Part shown: positions 34,768 to 45,354 of the stretch, piece after piece
How positions within the stretch are numbered: position 1 is the stretch's first letter
Layout of the letters: each line of letters begins with the position of its first letter
Source of the DNA: Zingiber officinale
Lineage: Eukaryota > Streptophyta > Magnoliopsida > Zingiberales > Zingiberaceae
Assembly: GCF_018446385.1 (NCBI RefSeq)
Contig: NC_056003.1
Coordinates: forward strand, 18,721,198 to 18,785,197
Length of the DNA stretch: 64,000 nucleotides
Direction of reading: 5' to 3'
Notes under the pieces: generated by a model
Database searches by the model: none
The model's input: the letters and a program-made list of their open reading frames with translations, nothing else
Told to the model about the DNA's origin: nothing
Made by a program: the position numbers and the translations under genes

Positions 34768-36205
34768 ATGAGGCGGAAGAAGATGGTGGTGTTGCTCCTT
34801 TTGTTCCTATTTTTCTCGGTGTTTTGCTGCGTATCTGCTGCATCCCTAGCTAGTGAGCGCGGATTTTGATGTTTGTGTGTGTGTGCGCGAGTGTGAGGGA
34901 GGGGAGAGGTTGTGGGTTTCACGGGTTCCCTGTTGAGCTTTGATCGTTCTGTTTTACTTTTTTTTAGGGTTGGTAAGCGTGTTGTTCTTCAACCTCTTTT
35001 CTGCCCTTCTACGGCGGCTTTGGTCGGCGACGTTGGATTCGAGGATTGGTAAGACTCGAAGATTGATTTCTCTCTCTCTCTCTCTTCTTTTTGTTTAGTT
35101 GATTTGGTGTTTTGGATTAATCAGCGATCATGAGCCCCTCGATTGTGAGGATTGAGAGTGGATACGACATCAAGACTGTTTTCGATGGGAGTAAGCATGG
35201 AATCGAGCTGTTCTAGGTCGAAGTCACGCCGGGAGGGGAGCTTTTGGTACTGGATTCCAAGAACAGTAACATCTACAAGGTTTCTTTGCCCTTGTCTAAT
35301 GTGAGTGTGTTTATCCTCTCATAAAGATCGAAGTGTCCATTTGCATGACACAAATATAACCAATGATACCACATGAAACACCATGAATGAGGCCTACAAT
35401 GTGCAATTTCATAAGGATTTTAATGCTTAGACTCTTCATCTATCTCCTCAATATCCATGTTCAATGCTCTAAGTAGGCATTCAAACTTTCTATTGATGTG
35501 AATATAAATTAAAGATGTTAAATGGTTTCTGTAAAATACTTACTGAATCTATTAGTCCCAGGGACTTATGACTGATACTTGTTTGATTTTGTCCGATATG
35601 AGATTGATATCTTGACAGTGGAATATTTGAGTGTTCTTAAAGTTACTGGATGTGAAGCCAAGTGATGGTCTAGAGGAGCAGCCTAAGTTGTTCTGAAAAA
35701 TATCAGCAATAGTTGCTGGTTGGTGATGATGGTTTCACTGTTCTGATACCATGACGATCCAATTTTGTGATTGTCTTCCATTAGAAAGGGGCAAAAGAAG
35801 ATAACTACTAATAAGTAACACGATGTGTTTGATTCCAGAATTTCTATGCTGATGTTGGCACTTTGAATATGACATTGTATTTTTAATCTTTTAATTTAGT
35901 TAATCTTTTAAGCATTTGTTCCAGATACATTCTTGAATATGATTGTTCTAAATGCGCTCTTATTGTGGTTTGTTGAATAACTAAATCTCTTTGATATTAT
36001 CACTGACTTCCACTGTGAATTTTTTGGATAGACAACAGGCCTAAGCTTGTTGCTGGTTCAGCTAAAGGTTGGAGCGGTCATGTTGATGGCAAACCACGTG
36101 AAGCAAGGATGAACCATCCAACAGGGCTCACAGTCGATAGCAAGGGTAACATTTATGTTGCTGACACAAAGAACAAAGCAATTAGGAAAATCGTTGATGG
36201 CCTAA
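34768..36205 (+). pseudogene. Captured NHL-repeat gene fragment inside the CACTA element
   Basis: Three exon-like pieces in order. 34768-34870 starts MRRKKMVVLLLLFLFFSVF, a signal peptide as at the N-terminus of plant secreted NHL-domain proteins. 35125-35300 encodes an RIESGYDIKTVFDGSK and LLVLDSKNSNIYKVSLPL region ending at a GT donor, with an in-frame TAG at about 35214. 36032-36200 after an AG acceptor encodes RPKLVAGSAKGWSGHVDG and GLTVDSKGNIYVADTKNKAI, the first NHL repeat. Introns are kept, so capture was from DNA. The remaining repeats are absent. The NHL assignment rests on recognised motifs of the family. Confidence 0.8.
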
Positions 36206-38699
36206 GCATGTCATTTTGTAACTACAAATCTTGTAACTTTGTGAGCTCAAGTTCATCGAATTTGTTATTGTTCTATTCTGTGCAATCAAAACAGTCCTTA
36301 TTTATCAATCATGTTTTAATCACTTTCTACATGCCAGGTAGCGTGTATTCTAATGTTCAAGCTTCAGCAAGATAATTTCCCAGTGGATACTCATGTGTGC
36401 TCTTTTAACTAATCTCAAATTCTAGCAAAGTATCAACTAATATATGCAGAACCATGGTTCTTTTGCAGGTTTTTAGGATAATGAGGGACATTGGTTGGAT
36501 CCCCATTAAAGCAAACAGAGAGCAAGCATATATCCACCTCAATAATAGAATATCTAATCATTTGAAGTTTGACCTGAATTATCTTCTTGTAACTCATGGA
36601 AGATTTTTGTCACAGGTGTTCTGTTAGAAGAGGTAATTAGAACACGGGAGATGGTCCACAGGTTTCCTGCCCTCTCACTCAGTACTGTAAGAATACAACG
36701 AAATAAGCTAATCATTTCTAGCTTGCATCTCTATAAATCTACATCACCTGCTATCTTTCCCATAAATATTATGAGTGAAGCACTGAAGCTACTGTAGTTT
36801 ATCCTTATGTTGGTTGCAACTTCTGCCTTCTTTAATTGCCTGAGCTGTAACACATTGAACTCTACCTAGTCTGTACATCTGCTTGTCATAGTTGGGCCTC
36901 ATTGGTCATCTCTTAGGGTGCTTGAATACTCTTTGACCTAAATGAAAGTTACTGAAGATGAACTCATGAAACTGTACTATGATAATTAGCTATCTTGAAA
37001 TATTGCTTTGAATATAGCGCTCCATGAATACATTTAACATACTGAAGTTGGTTGTCCCTTTGTGAGTTTAATATCCATGAATACATTTAACATACATTTA
37101 ACAATCGAGTTTAATATTCTTGAAAATTTTATGTTCAACTCTTATTCATTGGCTTGTCTTTGTCTATCATAGAGCTTAGCAACTAACTCATAGGCAATCC
37201 TTTGCTTTTAGTTCTAAAGAAGATATTTTCTGATATTATCAACATTGTTAATACTTGCTTACATCACTACCCACTCATCATATTCTCTTTTTTTTTCGAC
37301 CAAAATTAGGTTGTGTACCTTTAAGTCACTCTCTTGTCATCTGCATTTATAATATTCATACTTCTTTTCCTCTTTGATTCACACTCATGTGTGTGATTAT
37401 GCAAATAGCTGCATAAGTACTATTATTTCTCTAACTTTACTAGGTACGAGGCCAATCAACCTGCCGTAGTAGACCAGTGCTTCAAGATGTTAAGCATGGT
37501 AAGCAAAAAACAAGTTTCTTTCCCATTTTTGTTTTATATTGAATTGATAGGACAAAGTTGTGGAGCTACACAAATGCATCTCTAGCTTTCCACCTTTTAA
37601 GATTTCAAGTGATATGCTCTCTTATTCTCACGTTTATTTGCAAACAAAGTTGGATTTTCTGTTAAGTGGTACTAATCTTGTCCTCCTTTTGTTATTAGTA
37701 TTTTTCCACTTTGTTTATTGAAACACTGAAACTTCCAGAGCATGCTATCATGTAGAAGAAAAATATAAAACAAAAGTTGCAACCACTTGGTGATGCTCTT
37801 TGTATTTTGATTTTTTTTTCCTTTGATTGACTCTAGCAATGCATTTGCTGTGGAGAAACATTAATTTACTGATGAGAAAAGTCATGTCAGCTTAGTATAA
37901 GGATGAGTTTGATCCAACATTGACTCTTCATCCAATATCCCTACTGAAGAAATGGAAACTGGTGTGGCAGCACAAGGTTCTGGTTCCAGGGAGTTGAAAG
38001 CCAACTCTCTCTATCCAGACAAAGGAGAAGAGAAAAAGATTCGCTTGTGTGGCTTTGAGTTCGATCCAAATTGGGATGGGGAGAGTGGAAACAAGGAGGA
38101 TGGTAATTTTTGAGTTCCAAGAATAGTTTAACAATTTTGTTATTGATTATACGTCTATTAAATGCTACTACATTTTGATATTTTCTTTCTCAAGTACTTA
38201 GAAAATGATATACTAATTTTGGATGAGAAGAGAAGAAACCTTCTTGTTTTTTCTGGTAACAGTTCATGCAGTTATTACAATTCTCTTTTCTGTTATATTT
38301 TATATTTTTCTTTGATAAGTTTTGTTTAATTTTTCTCTCCTTCTAACTTTGTTTGTATTAAATCAATGGTTTGAGTTTTAAGTATTGATTAATTGACTTT
38401 TCTCTTGTAGGTACGTAACACAGGGGCAATTCATGAGGATTGGGATTTTTGATGCAAGGAGTGAGCTTTCTTTAGTTTCTATATGGCCTTGCTTATGCGA
38501 AGAAGCCATTTGACAAACTGGAAAATATGTGATTTATGGTTTGATACTACTAAGGTTAATGAGTGTACAACTCTTTTTGTATATTTGAGCTGGCATATTT
38601 TAGATTGAATATAGTAAATATTTAGTTTTGTATTGGTGGTCATACTTATATTAAAAAAAGATTGGTTGTTTGTTATTATCATGTTACAACATGAACATT
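36206..38699 (+). other. CACTA interior with unidentified exon-like pieces
   Basis: Intron-like AT-rich sequence with short stretches that translate sensibly: about 36470-36540 (VFRIMRDIGWIPIKANREQA), 36615-36690, 37444-37500 (YEANQPAVVDQCFKML) and 37945-38105 (ending FEFDPNWDGESGNKEDG). They may be further captured exons from one or more genes. I do not recognise their families. Confidence 0.4.
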
Positions 38700-39137
38700 A
38701 AAGACAACGGTTAGAAACGTTGTAAAAAGTACGTAATTGCAACGGAATTTTTTTGTGAAAAGTGATAAAAGACAATGATTTTATCGATTGTAAAATATAT
38801 TAAAATTATATATCACAACGGTTTATAACTGTTGTAAAATTTAAAACCGCAATGTTTTAAATTATCTACCACAACGGTTTATATTTGTTGTAAAAAGAGT
38901 CTACCACAATGGTTTATTTTTGTTGTTGAAATTATCTACCACAACGGTTTTAAAACGTTGTCGTATCCTTCGTAAACAAATTTTGAGCATATAAACAACA
39001 ACGGATAAAAACCGTTGTCAAATGTCTACAAAGACAACGGATTCAAAATCGTTGTCGTAGGGCAATACATTCTACAACACCCTCAGTTACAACGGTTTTT
39101 TGACCCTACGACAACGGATAATATCCGTTGTTGTTTG
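38700..39137. repeat. Right subterminal CACTA repeats
   Basis: CACAACGGTTTAT, ACGACAACGGAT and complements recur at least ten times, more diverged near 38700-38950 and nearly exact at 39000-39130. Confidence 0.85.
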
Positions 39138-39154
39138 CAGTTTTTGTTGTAGTG

Positions 39155-39682
39155 ATGGTTAGTGGTGTACACAGACGCTTCTAAGACTGGTTTATGGTTG
39201 TACTGATGCAGAATGGAAAAGTCATTGCCTATGCTTCACGTCAATTAAAGATGCATGAGCAAAACTATCCCACCCATGACCTGGAATTGGCGGCAGTCAT
39301 CTTTGCTCTAAAAATTTGGAGGCATTATCTTTACGGGGAACACTGTGAGATATACACAGATCATAAGAGCTTGAAATACTTTTTCACATAGAAGGAATTG
39401 AATATGAGACAAAGACGGTGGTTGGAGTTGGTGAAGGACTACGATTGCAACATTAACTATCATCCGAGTAAAGCTAATTTGGTGACAGACGCTCTAAGTC
39501 GAAAGTCCGCAACGTTGTCACAGTTAACCATCCAACGACAGCTAATAGCAGAATTCCAATGGATGAGATTAGAAGTGGGAGCGTCAAACGAGCAGATCAG
39601 CTTGTCAACCTTGACTGTTAAGTCAAACATGCTGGAACAGATTCGGGTGGGACAAGCATCAGATCAACAGTTGATGAGGTGA
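39155..39682 (+). pseudogene. pol: Gypsy RNase H, continued after the CACTA element
   Basis: [10 protein letters not shown] opens RNase H, then after a frameshift [29 protein letters not shown], and [10 protein letters not shown]: the acidic residues D, E and D are present. A stop at 39389 (Gln codon to TAG) interrupts the phrase [15 protein letters not shown]. Confidence 0.88.
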
Positions 39683-41090
39683 AAATGCAGGGATGAAGCA
39701 AGGGGTAGCACTATCTACACAATGGTTGATGGAACCATTCGATACAAGGGCCACATTTGGGTGCCTAAGGTTGACTCACTCCGAGAGGACTTCATGATTG
39801 AAGCACATACCACTCTGTACTCTATTCATCCAAGAAGTACAAAGATGTACAAGGATATGCAACAACTATATTGGTGGCCGGGTATGAAGAGGGGCATAGT
39901 TCAAGTAGTTCTCGAGTGTCTTACATGCTAGCAGTGAAGGCCGAACACCAGAGGCCAGCGGGACTATTGGAACCGCTTCCAGTTCCTGTTTGGAAGTGGG
40001 AAAATATTGCCATCGATTTCGTGGTGGAATTGCCAACCTCACCCAAGGGATCGAATGTAGTATGGGTTATTGTAGATCGACTAAGAAAGTCAGCACATTT
40101 CTTGCCGATAAAAACCACCTTCACAATGATACAGTATGCAGAACTATACATACGAGAGGTGGTACGGCTACACGGAATACCATCTCGAATTGTGTCGGAC
40201 AGAGATCCGAAATTTATATCCAGACTTTGGGAAAGTTTACATCGTGGATTAGGAACAAAGCTCACTTTTAGTACCACTTTCCATCCGCAAACAGACGACC
40301 AGTCTGAAGGGGTGATTAAAATTTTGGAGGATCTACTGCGAGCATATATGATAGACTTCAAAAAAAAACTCGGAGTCAAAGTTGCCTCTGGGAGAGTTTA
40401 CATACAACAACAGCTATCAATCCACCATTGGAATGACACCATATGAAGCGTTGTATGGGCAGAAGTGCCAGACACCATTGCATTGGGATGAGGTAGGGGA
40501 GAGAGCAGTTTTGGGTCCGGACCTGGTGACCCATACAATGAATCTGGTGACCAAGATTAGAGATAGAATGCAAACAGTGCAAAGTCGTCAGAGGAGTTAC
40601 GCCGACCAACGCCAAAGAGATTTGGAGTTTGCAGTCGGGGACCATGTATTTCTCAGAGTGTCACCTATGAAAGGGGTGTTGAGGTTCGGGAAGAAGGGGA
40701 AGCTTAGCCCAAGGTATATTGGGTCATTTGAGATTTTGGACCGGATAGGGACGCGAGCATACCGGGTGCCCCTACTATCGAGTTTGTCAGGAGTTCACAA
40801 CGTGTTCCACATATCGATGCTTAGGAGGTACATTTCCAATCCTTTACGTGTGGTTGGTCACGAGTCCGTGCAGACGCCTGATCTTTCATACGAGGAGGTG
40901 CCGAAACAGATCCTAGACCGTCAAGTCCGGAAAGCTAAGGAACAAAGAAATCAAAATGGTGAAGGTTCTATGGGGAAATCAGCTGACGGAGGAAGCTACC
41001 TGGGAGGCTGAACTGGATATGCGCAACCGTTACCTGGAGTTATTTGGTAAATCAATTTCGAGGGCGAAATTTTTTTATGGAGGGGAAAAT
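39683..41090 (+). pseudogene. pol: Gypsy integrase with chromodomain-like C-terminus
   Basis: HHCC finger HPRSTKMYKDMQQLYWW and CLTC (39825-39931); core with DFVVELP, VDRLRKSAHFLP, SDRDPKF and QTDDQSEGVIKI (39990-40330), where the expected Asn before the last part of the core has changed; then YNNSYQSTIGMTPYEALYG and the GPY/F-like segment (FGKKGKLSPRYIGSFEIL). After a frameshift near 40945 comes KMVKVLWGNQLTEEATWE, the second half of a chromodomain, which in chromoviruses is thought to steer integration to heterochromatin. Frames change near 39930, 40370 and 40945. A purine tract (GGAGGGGAAAAT) precedes the LTR. Confidence 0.9.
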
Positions 41091-41117
41091 TGTAAGGTCC
41101 CGTAAGCGTTACTTTTA

Positions 41118-41118
<1 letters not shown>

Positions 41119-41149
<31 letters not shown>
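41119..41149. repeat. (TA)n microsatellite
   Basis: About 15 TA units near the LTR start. Confidence 0.9.
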
Positions 41150-41152
<3 letters not shown>

Positions 41153-41351
41153 CATGAGTTAGGAGGAGCTATTATTTATATGATTTTTTTTTTAAAAAAA
41201 TATGGGGGATTAACTTTAATAACGCTAAAACCTAAGGGTGTCTGCAATGGTGGATTTACAAAACCCAAGAAGTTGGGTTTTGTGAACTTAGTTTCATTGT
41301 ACCACTTTAAAAAGCTGAGAACTAAAGAGTCAGCATCCAAAATTAGATGCT

Positions 41352-41539
41352 GGCTTCATGCAGTAGGGATCCTCTTGTCCACAAATTGCTGATCAGGGGA
41401 TGGTCTACTGATGTGGACCCTTGATTTGGATGGATCCCACCTATTTAAAGATGGAGTCCATCCAAATCAAGGGTCCTCATGTAATGGACCATCCCCTGGT
41501 CCACAATTTACAGACTAGAGGATCTGCTCTCGGCTTCAT
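41352..41539. mobile_element. Palindromic MITE, family M1, copy 1
   Basis: Element 41360-41531 (172 bp) between the 8-bp direct repeats GGCTTCAT (41352-41359, 41532-41539). It is a near-complete palindrome: GGATCCTCTTGTCCAC and GGGGATGGT at the left, their complements at the right, CCTTGATTTGGATGGA inverted around the centre. Second copy at 47401-47573 in opposite orientation. An 8-bp duplication suggests a hAT-type transposase. Confidence 0.87.
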
Positions 41540-42963
41540 AGTGCTTTAAGAATAAAATATTTAATACACATGGGTCCCATACTAGTTGTCAAACAAATGT
41601 TTAATTTTTTTTAAAAAAATATAGATAATATATAAATAAATAGTAATAAGATAGTAAATATAACTTTTGTTGGGTTTATGATTGTAAGAAGAGGTTTATA
41701 AAAGTTGTAGAGTTTTTATTTTTGATGTGACAATGATGTGACATAAAGATCCCATAATAAAATTAGATTTATAAGTTTAGATTTATGGTTACTCTAAGTA
41801 CCTAGGTATTTATAAATACCCCTTTAACCTTTCCCTCAAACCCAAAACAAAAAAAAAACCCCACTGCCGACCGGAACCGCCGTTTTCTCCCTTTCCCCCT
41901 CGTCACCTTCGTCCCACGCGACGAACCTCGCCGCCGACCTCTGAGGCCGACCAAGCGCCCCACACGAGCACCTTCCGCGGGGCGAGCTCGTGGAGGGCAT
42001 CGCGACCAAGCGCGGAGGTCTCCAGCCACCTACGAGCGACGCGTAGCGACTGGGCGAGGGCTTTTGGCCGGAGAAAACCAAGAAGAGAAGGCAAGTACAC
42101 TGTTATGATAGTATGATTTCCTTGAGGTAATTGCTAGATGCTTCCGATTGTGATGATGGTTTTGGTTGATTGAGATGTGATTCGAGGTTTTCATGTTGTG
42201 TTTGCTGGTTCTTTCGGTTCATTTTGGTTTCCAGCATCAGGTTTCGGGATTGGCTGCGGTTTCATTTCCTCCTCGCGGTTTTTGCCGGGTTTGTTGGTGG
42301 ATTGAGTCTTGATAGAGTTGCTCTCGCCTTTCCCTATTGTTTCTGGTAAGCTGCAGATGATGATGAGAAGGTTGATTCTCCTTTTTGTTTTCGAAATCTT
42401 GAAATGGTTCCCTGATAGATTAGGCTTCAATTGATGAACTCCTAGCTGTGCCCGGAGTTCTGGCCATTTTGTTTTAAAGAGATGTTTTTGCGTATAGATT
42501 TTTGTTCTGATCCGTTGACAAGAGTTATATTAGCAAGTTGTTTTAGTGATGTTTCTCTTCTGCTTTAAGATGACTGCTGGGTGGGATAGGTTGTAATTGG
42601 GACTGTTTTGGGACTTCTATGGCTTCTAGTGTTGGTGTAGGTTGGGTTGTTCATCTATACTTCCTTAGTGTGCCGCAATTCTTCATAAAAACAAAAGTAA
42701 GGGTTAGTTTGTGCTTGATGTAATTCCTAGTTCAGTAACTACTCAGATTCTCGGTTCGTTTGTCTACAGATTTGAATGTTTTCTATGTTTTCAGGCGTTT
42801 CGATTCTTTTCCAAGTTGTTATGAATTTGCTCTGAATTCTATAATGCTATGGACTCGTCTAGCTTTTGTTTCGTGATTGCAGGCTTTTGGACATGGTCTG
42901 TAGGGATCGGTATATGCTTAGGTGTTGTATTTCATTTTAATTGCTCTGCGTGAAACATTTCCA

Positions 42964-43179
42964 AAATGGTGATGCTTAAGAGGTAGATCCCGTTACCTTA
43001 GTGACCCCCCTAGTGTTGGCCCTACGGATATGGAGGGAGGTTCATGCAGGTATACAGGCCATAGGCGCATGGCGGGGTAAACCCCAAGTCGTCAGTTCCT
43101 GAGAATCGACCCCTGACCATTACGCCAGAGATACCATGCGTCCACCGCTACGTCCTGGGGGCAAATGGCGATGCTTAAG
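42964..43179 (-). mobile_element. SINE-like element, family S1, copy 1
   Basis: Element 42981-43162 on the minus strand, flanked by 17-bp direct repeats AAATGGTGATGCTTAAG and AAATGGCGATGCTTAAG (one mismatch). The 5' part has an A-box-like GCGGTGGACGCA region and a B-box-like GGTCGATTCTC about 45 bp later, as in a tRNA-derived SINE. It matches 49145-49330 along its length. It lies in the gypsy 3' LTR, in a part missing from the 5' LTR, so I cannot tell if it inserted before or after the gypsy transposed. Confidence 0.85.
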
Positions 43180-44001
43180 GAATGCATGATCTGTTGTGCT
43201 CTTACAAGACGATTATGCCCAAGGAATGAATGCATGTTCTGTTATGAATTTTCAAAATGACAATGCCTAAGGAAAGAATGAATATATTACTAAAATAAAG
43301 ATAAAGGGTTGGGTATGTCACTTGTGGTGATAGTATGGGATGAGTGCCTCAGGATGAGTTCCGGGGAGAGTCCTTATAAATTTGACTGATAAATTATTTA
43401 TGTAAGCTTCGGCTATATGACTGCATGTCCTTAGAAGGAACCTCTAGGACCATGAAAATAGACTGAATCACTGACTCCAATAGTGGTTACCACCTTGTGA
43501 CATATCTACCCATATTAGTTATGTAGACTCTTTTACGCATCAAATGTTTTTCTTCTCTATTTTGTATAGAGTTCATGACATATGCTTATTAGATGTTGCA
43601 TCTGTTACTTCATGGACGCTTATTATTCATAATGGATTGTACTTGTTGGGGGCGTAAATTCATGATGCTTACGTTATAGGTGAGAAAAATACCCCCTAGG
43701 ATACGATGGGGAGCTTGCGGACGGAGTTGACGAGGAGACGAGATAGTTACACGTCACACTGCCCGTACATCTAGGAGTGCTGAGAAGACTGGTGTTATTA
43801 TGTGTCTTTTAGTTGCAGTATTGTATTAACGTTTTCTTTTCTTGTTCTTTTTGTTGGGCCCATTTATGTGATACTACTAGTTATGTTGGGTATGGTAGTT
43901 CTTAGGGTGGATTTACTGTTTTGATACTTTACAGCATAATTTTTGTTTGGATGTTTTGCTTTACCTAAAAAAAAAAATGAGAAGTTAAGAGTTGTTTCAC
44001 T

Positions 44002-44313
44002 GATGCTAAGCCGAGCGGAGGAGCTGCTTGGCTCGACTTCTGTGTGTCCCTTGAGCGTCGATTTAATTACTCCTTGTGCTGAAGACGGAAGGTTGATGCT
44101 TAATTCCCGATCGGCGTATGACTCACCCGATCGACCCATACCGTCCACCTGTTAACCGTCTTGACTTTGACCTCTTTTGATCTCTATCGTGACAGCAGAG
44201 TGGAGGCCCTCATCATCACCGCATCACTACTCAAATACCACATTTCGATGGTATCTAGATCCAAGTATAAGTATTTGGACGAATGTAACAATAAGTATCG
44301 TTAATTTTATCTC
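44002..44313. other. Repeat remnant after the gypsy element
   Basis: AAGCCGAGCGGAGGAGCTGC and CCCGATCGGCGTATGACT resemble the CCGAGCGG-rich LTR at 58430-58740; probably a fragment of that family. The rest to 44313 shows nothing clear. Confidence 0.45.
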
Positions 44314-44514
44314 TTAGGGCATCCCCAATGCTATTAACGCGCTCACGCGTTAATGGCATTTGCTATTGTTTTTTTTTATTTTTTTTTCAATCTGTAGCCA
44401 TTAACGCGTTCAATTTTTTGAACGCGTTAATACTACAGTAAATGAACAGTACTGTTACGTTGGTATACATGCCCGCATTAACACTCCCCATTAACAACAT
44501 TGTGGGTGCTCTTA
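44314..44514. mobile_element. Tourist-like (PIF/Harbinger) MITE
   Basis: Element 44317-44511 (195 bp) with target duplication TTA on both sides. Left end GGGCATCCCCAATG, right end inverted GAGCACCCACAATG, a classic Tourist terminus. Inside, palindromes on AACGCGTT occur four times. Confidence 0.88.
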
Positions 44515-45050
44515 GTGAACCAACTTACCGCCCCTTTTTCTTTGTCTAAAAAAATGAAAATCTAAATCTATACCCACAGCTCAGGAACTATATCTTTATA
44601 TGTTTACATATGATCAATTATATAACAATGTCGTATATCAGTTGTGTAAATAAACTTCAAACAATACCCCAAATGAAAACCAGTGTTTGATTATCATTAT
44701 TAGATTAATCATCGACTGCGAACTATCCAGAAAAGAGCCATAAACTATAAAGCATTGACCCTATGGATCATCCGACATAGTAAATGATTATATATTTATC
44801 ACATAAAATTATGGGGTCGAATCGTAGAGTTATCGGGGTATAAATCTCTGGATTCTATGTAACTCATCCTATCATCATTTATCCTTTTGACTGTTATGAT
44901 TTATTTCTCTCGTGATAACATAAAGTCAAGTGTGACGGGATATTAAGACGAACGATTTTACCTTTTGGCACGTAAACTATAAAGCATTAAACCGGACCAA
45001 AAACTAATCGATTGTACGAGTGGCGGTTTATTTGAGCCGGTTCTAGAGTG
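44515..45050. other. Spacer, no feature seen
   Basis: AT-rich; a short phrase about CATAAACTATAAAGCATT occurs twice (44740, 44967). No gene or named repeat. Confidence 0.5.
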
Positions 45051-45055
45051 TTCCC

Positions 45056-45061
45056 CACGTG
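45056..45061 (+). promoter_or_regulatory. Distal G-box of the glycine-rich gene
   Basis: CCCCACGTGGCC contains the CACGTG core recognised by bZIP and bHLH factors, about 300 bp upstream of the start codon. Confidence 0.55.
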
Positions 45062-45274
45062 GCCATGCACGTTAACCAAACGCCATTCTTTAAACTGGAT
45101 GCTCCACGTACCAGGAAGCGCCAACTAAACGCTTCCAAATCATTAGGTGCCACTCACGCCGGGGAATCGCCTTCCATGACATGGCGCCGACGCCGGCCAC
45201 TACGCTTCCCGCCAAATCCGAGCTCCCCCCAACTCGGCCTCCTTGCCTTTTCACTGTGATCGCCCACGAGTCCC

Positions 45275-45280
45275 CACGTG
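45275..45280 (+). promoter_or_regulatory. Proximal G-box/ABRE of the glycine-rich gene
   Basis: CCCCACGTGGCC again, 27 bp upstream of the TATA box; the pair suggests response to abscisic acid, stress or light. Confidence 0.65.
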
Positions 45281-45302
45281 GCCGCGTGGCCTCCTACCGT
45301 CC

Positions 45303-45309
45303 ATAAATA
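45303..45309 (+). promoter_or_regulatory. TATA box of the glycine-rich gene
   Basis: ATAAATA in CCATAAATACCC, 46 bp before the start codon, predicting a very short 5' UTR of about 20 bases. An ATG at 45324, out of frame with the gene, would lie outside such a transcript. Confidence 0.65.
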
Positions 45310-45354
45310 CCCGCAGGAAGATCATGCCCCCGTCATCACCGTCGACGGCAAGAC

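Larger units (their letters stand above)
34209..39157. mobile_element. CACTA (En/Spm) element carrying gene fragments, non-autonomous
   Basis: Element 34212-39154 (4943 bp). Its ends are CACTACAATAAAAACTG and, inverted, CAGTTTTTGTTGTAGTG; the 3-bp target duplication ATG is at 34209-34211 and 39155-39157. Both subterminal zones hold many GACAACGGTTTT / AAAACCGTTGTC motifs in both orientations, as expected for transposase binding sites. I see no transposase. The interior contains captured plant exons, so this is a Pack-CACTA-type element. Confidence 0.95.
15766..44001 (+). mobile_element. Ty3/gypsy chromovirus, opened by two later insertions
   Basis: The parts in order: truncated 5' LTR 15766-16414, primer site, gag, protease, RT (to 18884), then the copia compound (18885-33960), RT/RNase H continuation 33961-34211, then the CACTA element (34212-39154), RNase H, integrase and chromodomain-like end 39155-41090, and 3' LTR 41091-44001. 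Frames join exactly across both insertions once target duplications are discounted. Integrase after RNase H is the gypsy order, and the C-terminal chromodomain-like segment indicates a chromovirus (Tekay/Del-like is my guess). Own sequence is about 8.2 kb. It is dead: stops in gag and RT, a changed RT active site, a truncated 5' LTR. Confidence 0.92.
41091..44001 (+). repeat. 3' LTR of the gypsy element (2911 bp)
   Basis: TGTAAGGTCCCG...TTGTTTCA, i.e. TG...CA. The last 640 bp match the truncated 5' LTR. A TATTTATAAATACC box at 41809-41822 followed by a C-rich 250-bp region resembles the LTR promoter and transcribed start. A MITE and a SINE have inserted into it. No TSD check is possible because the 5' end is lost. 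Confidence 0.87.

Noticed and set aside
15766..44001. Endogenous pararetrovirus
   Set aside because: No movement or coat protein; LTRs, primer site, integrase and chromodomain-like end show an LTR retrotransposon.
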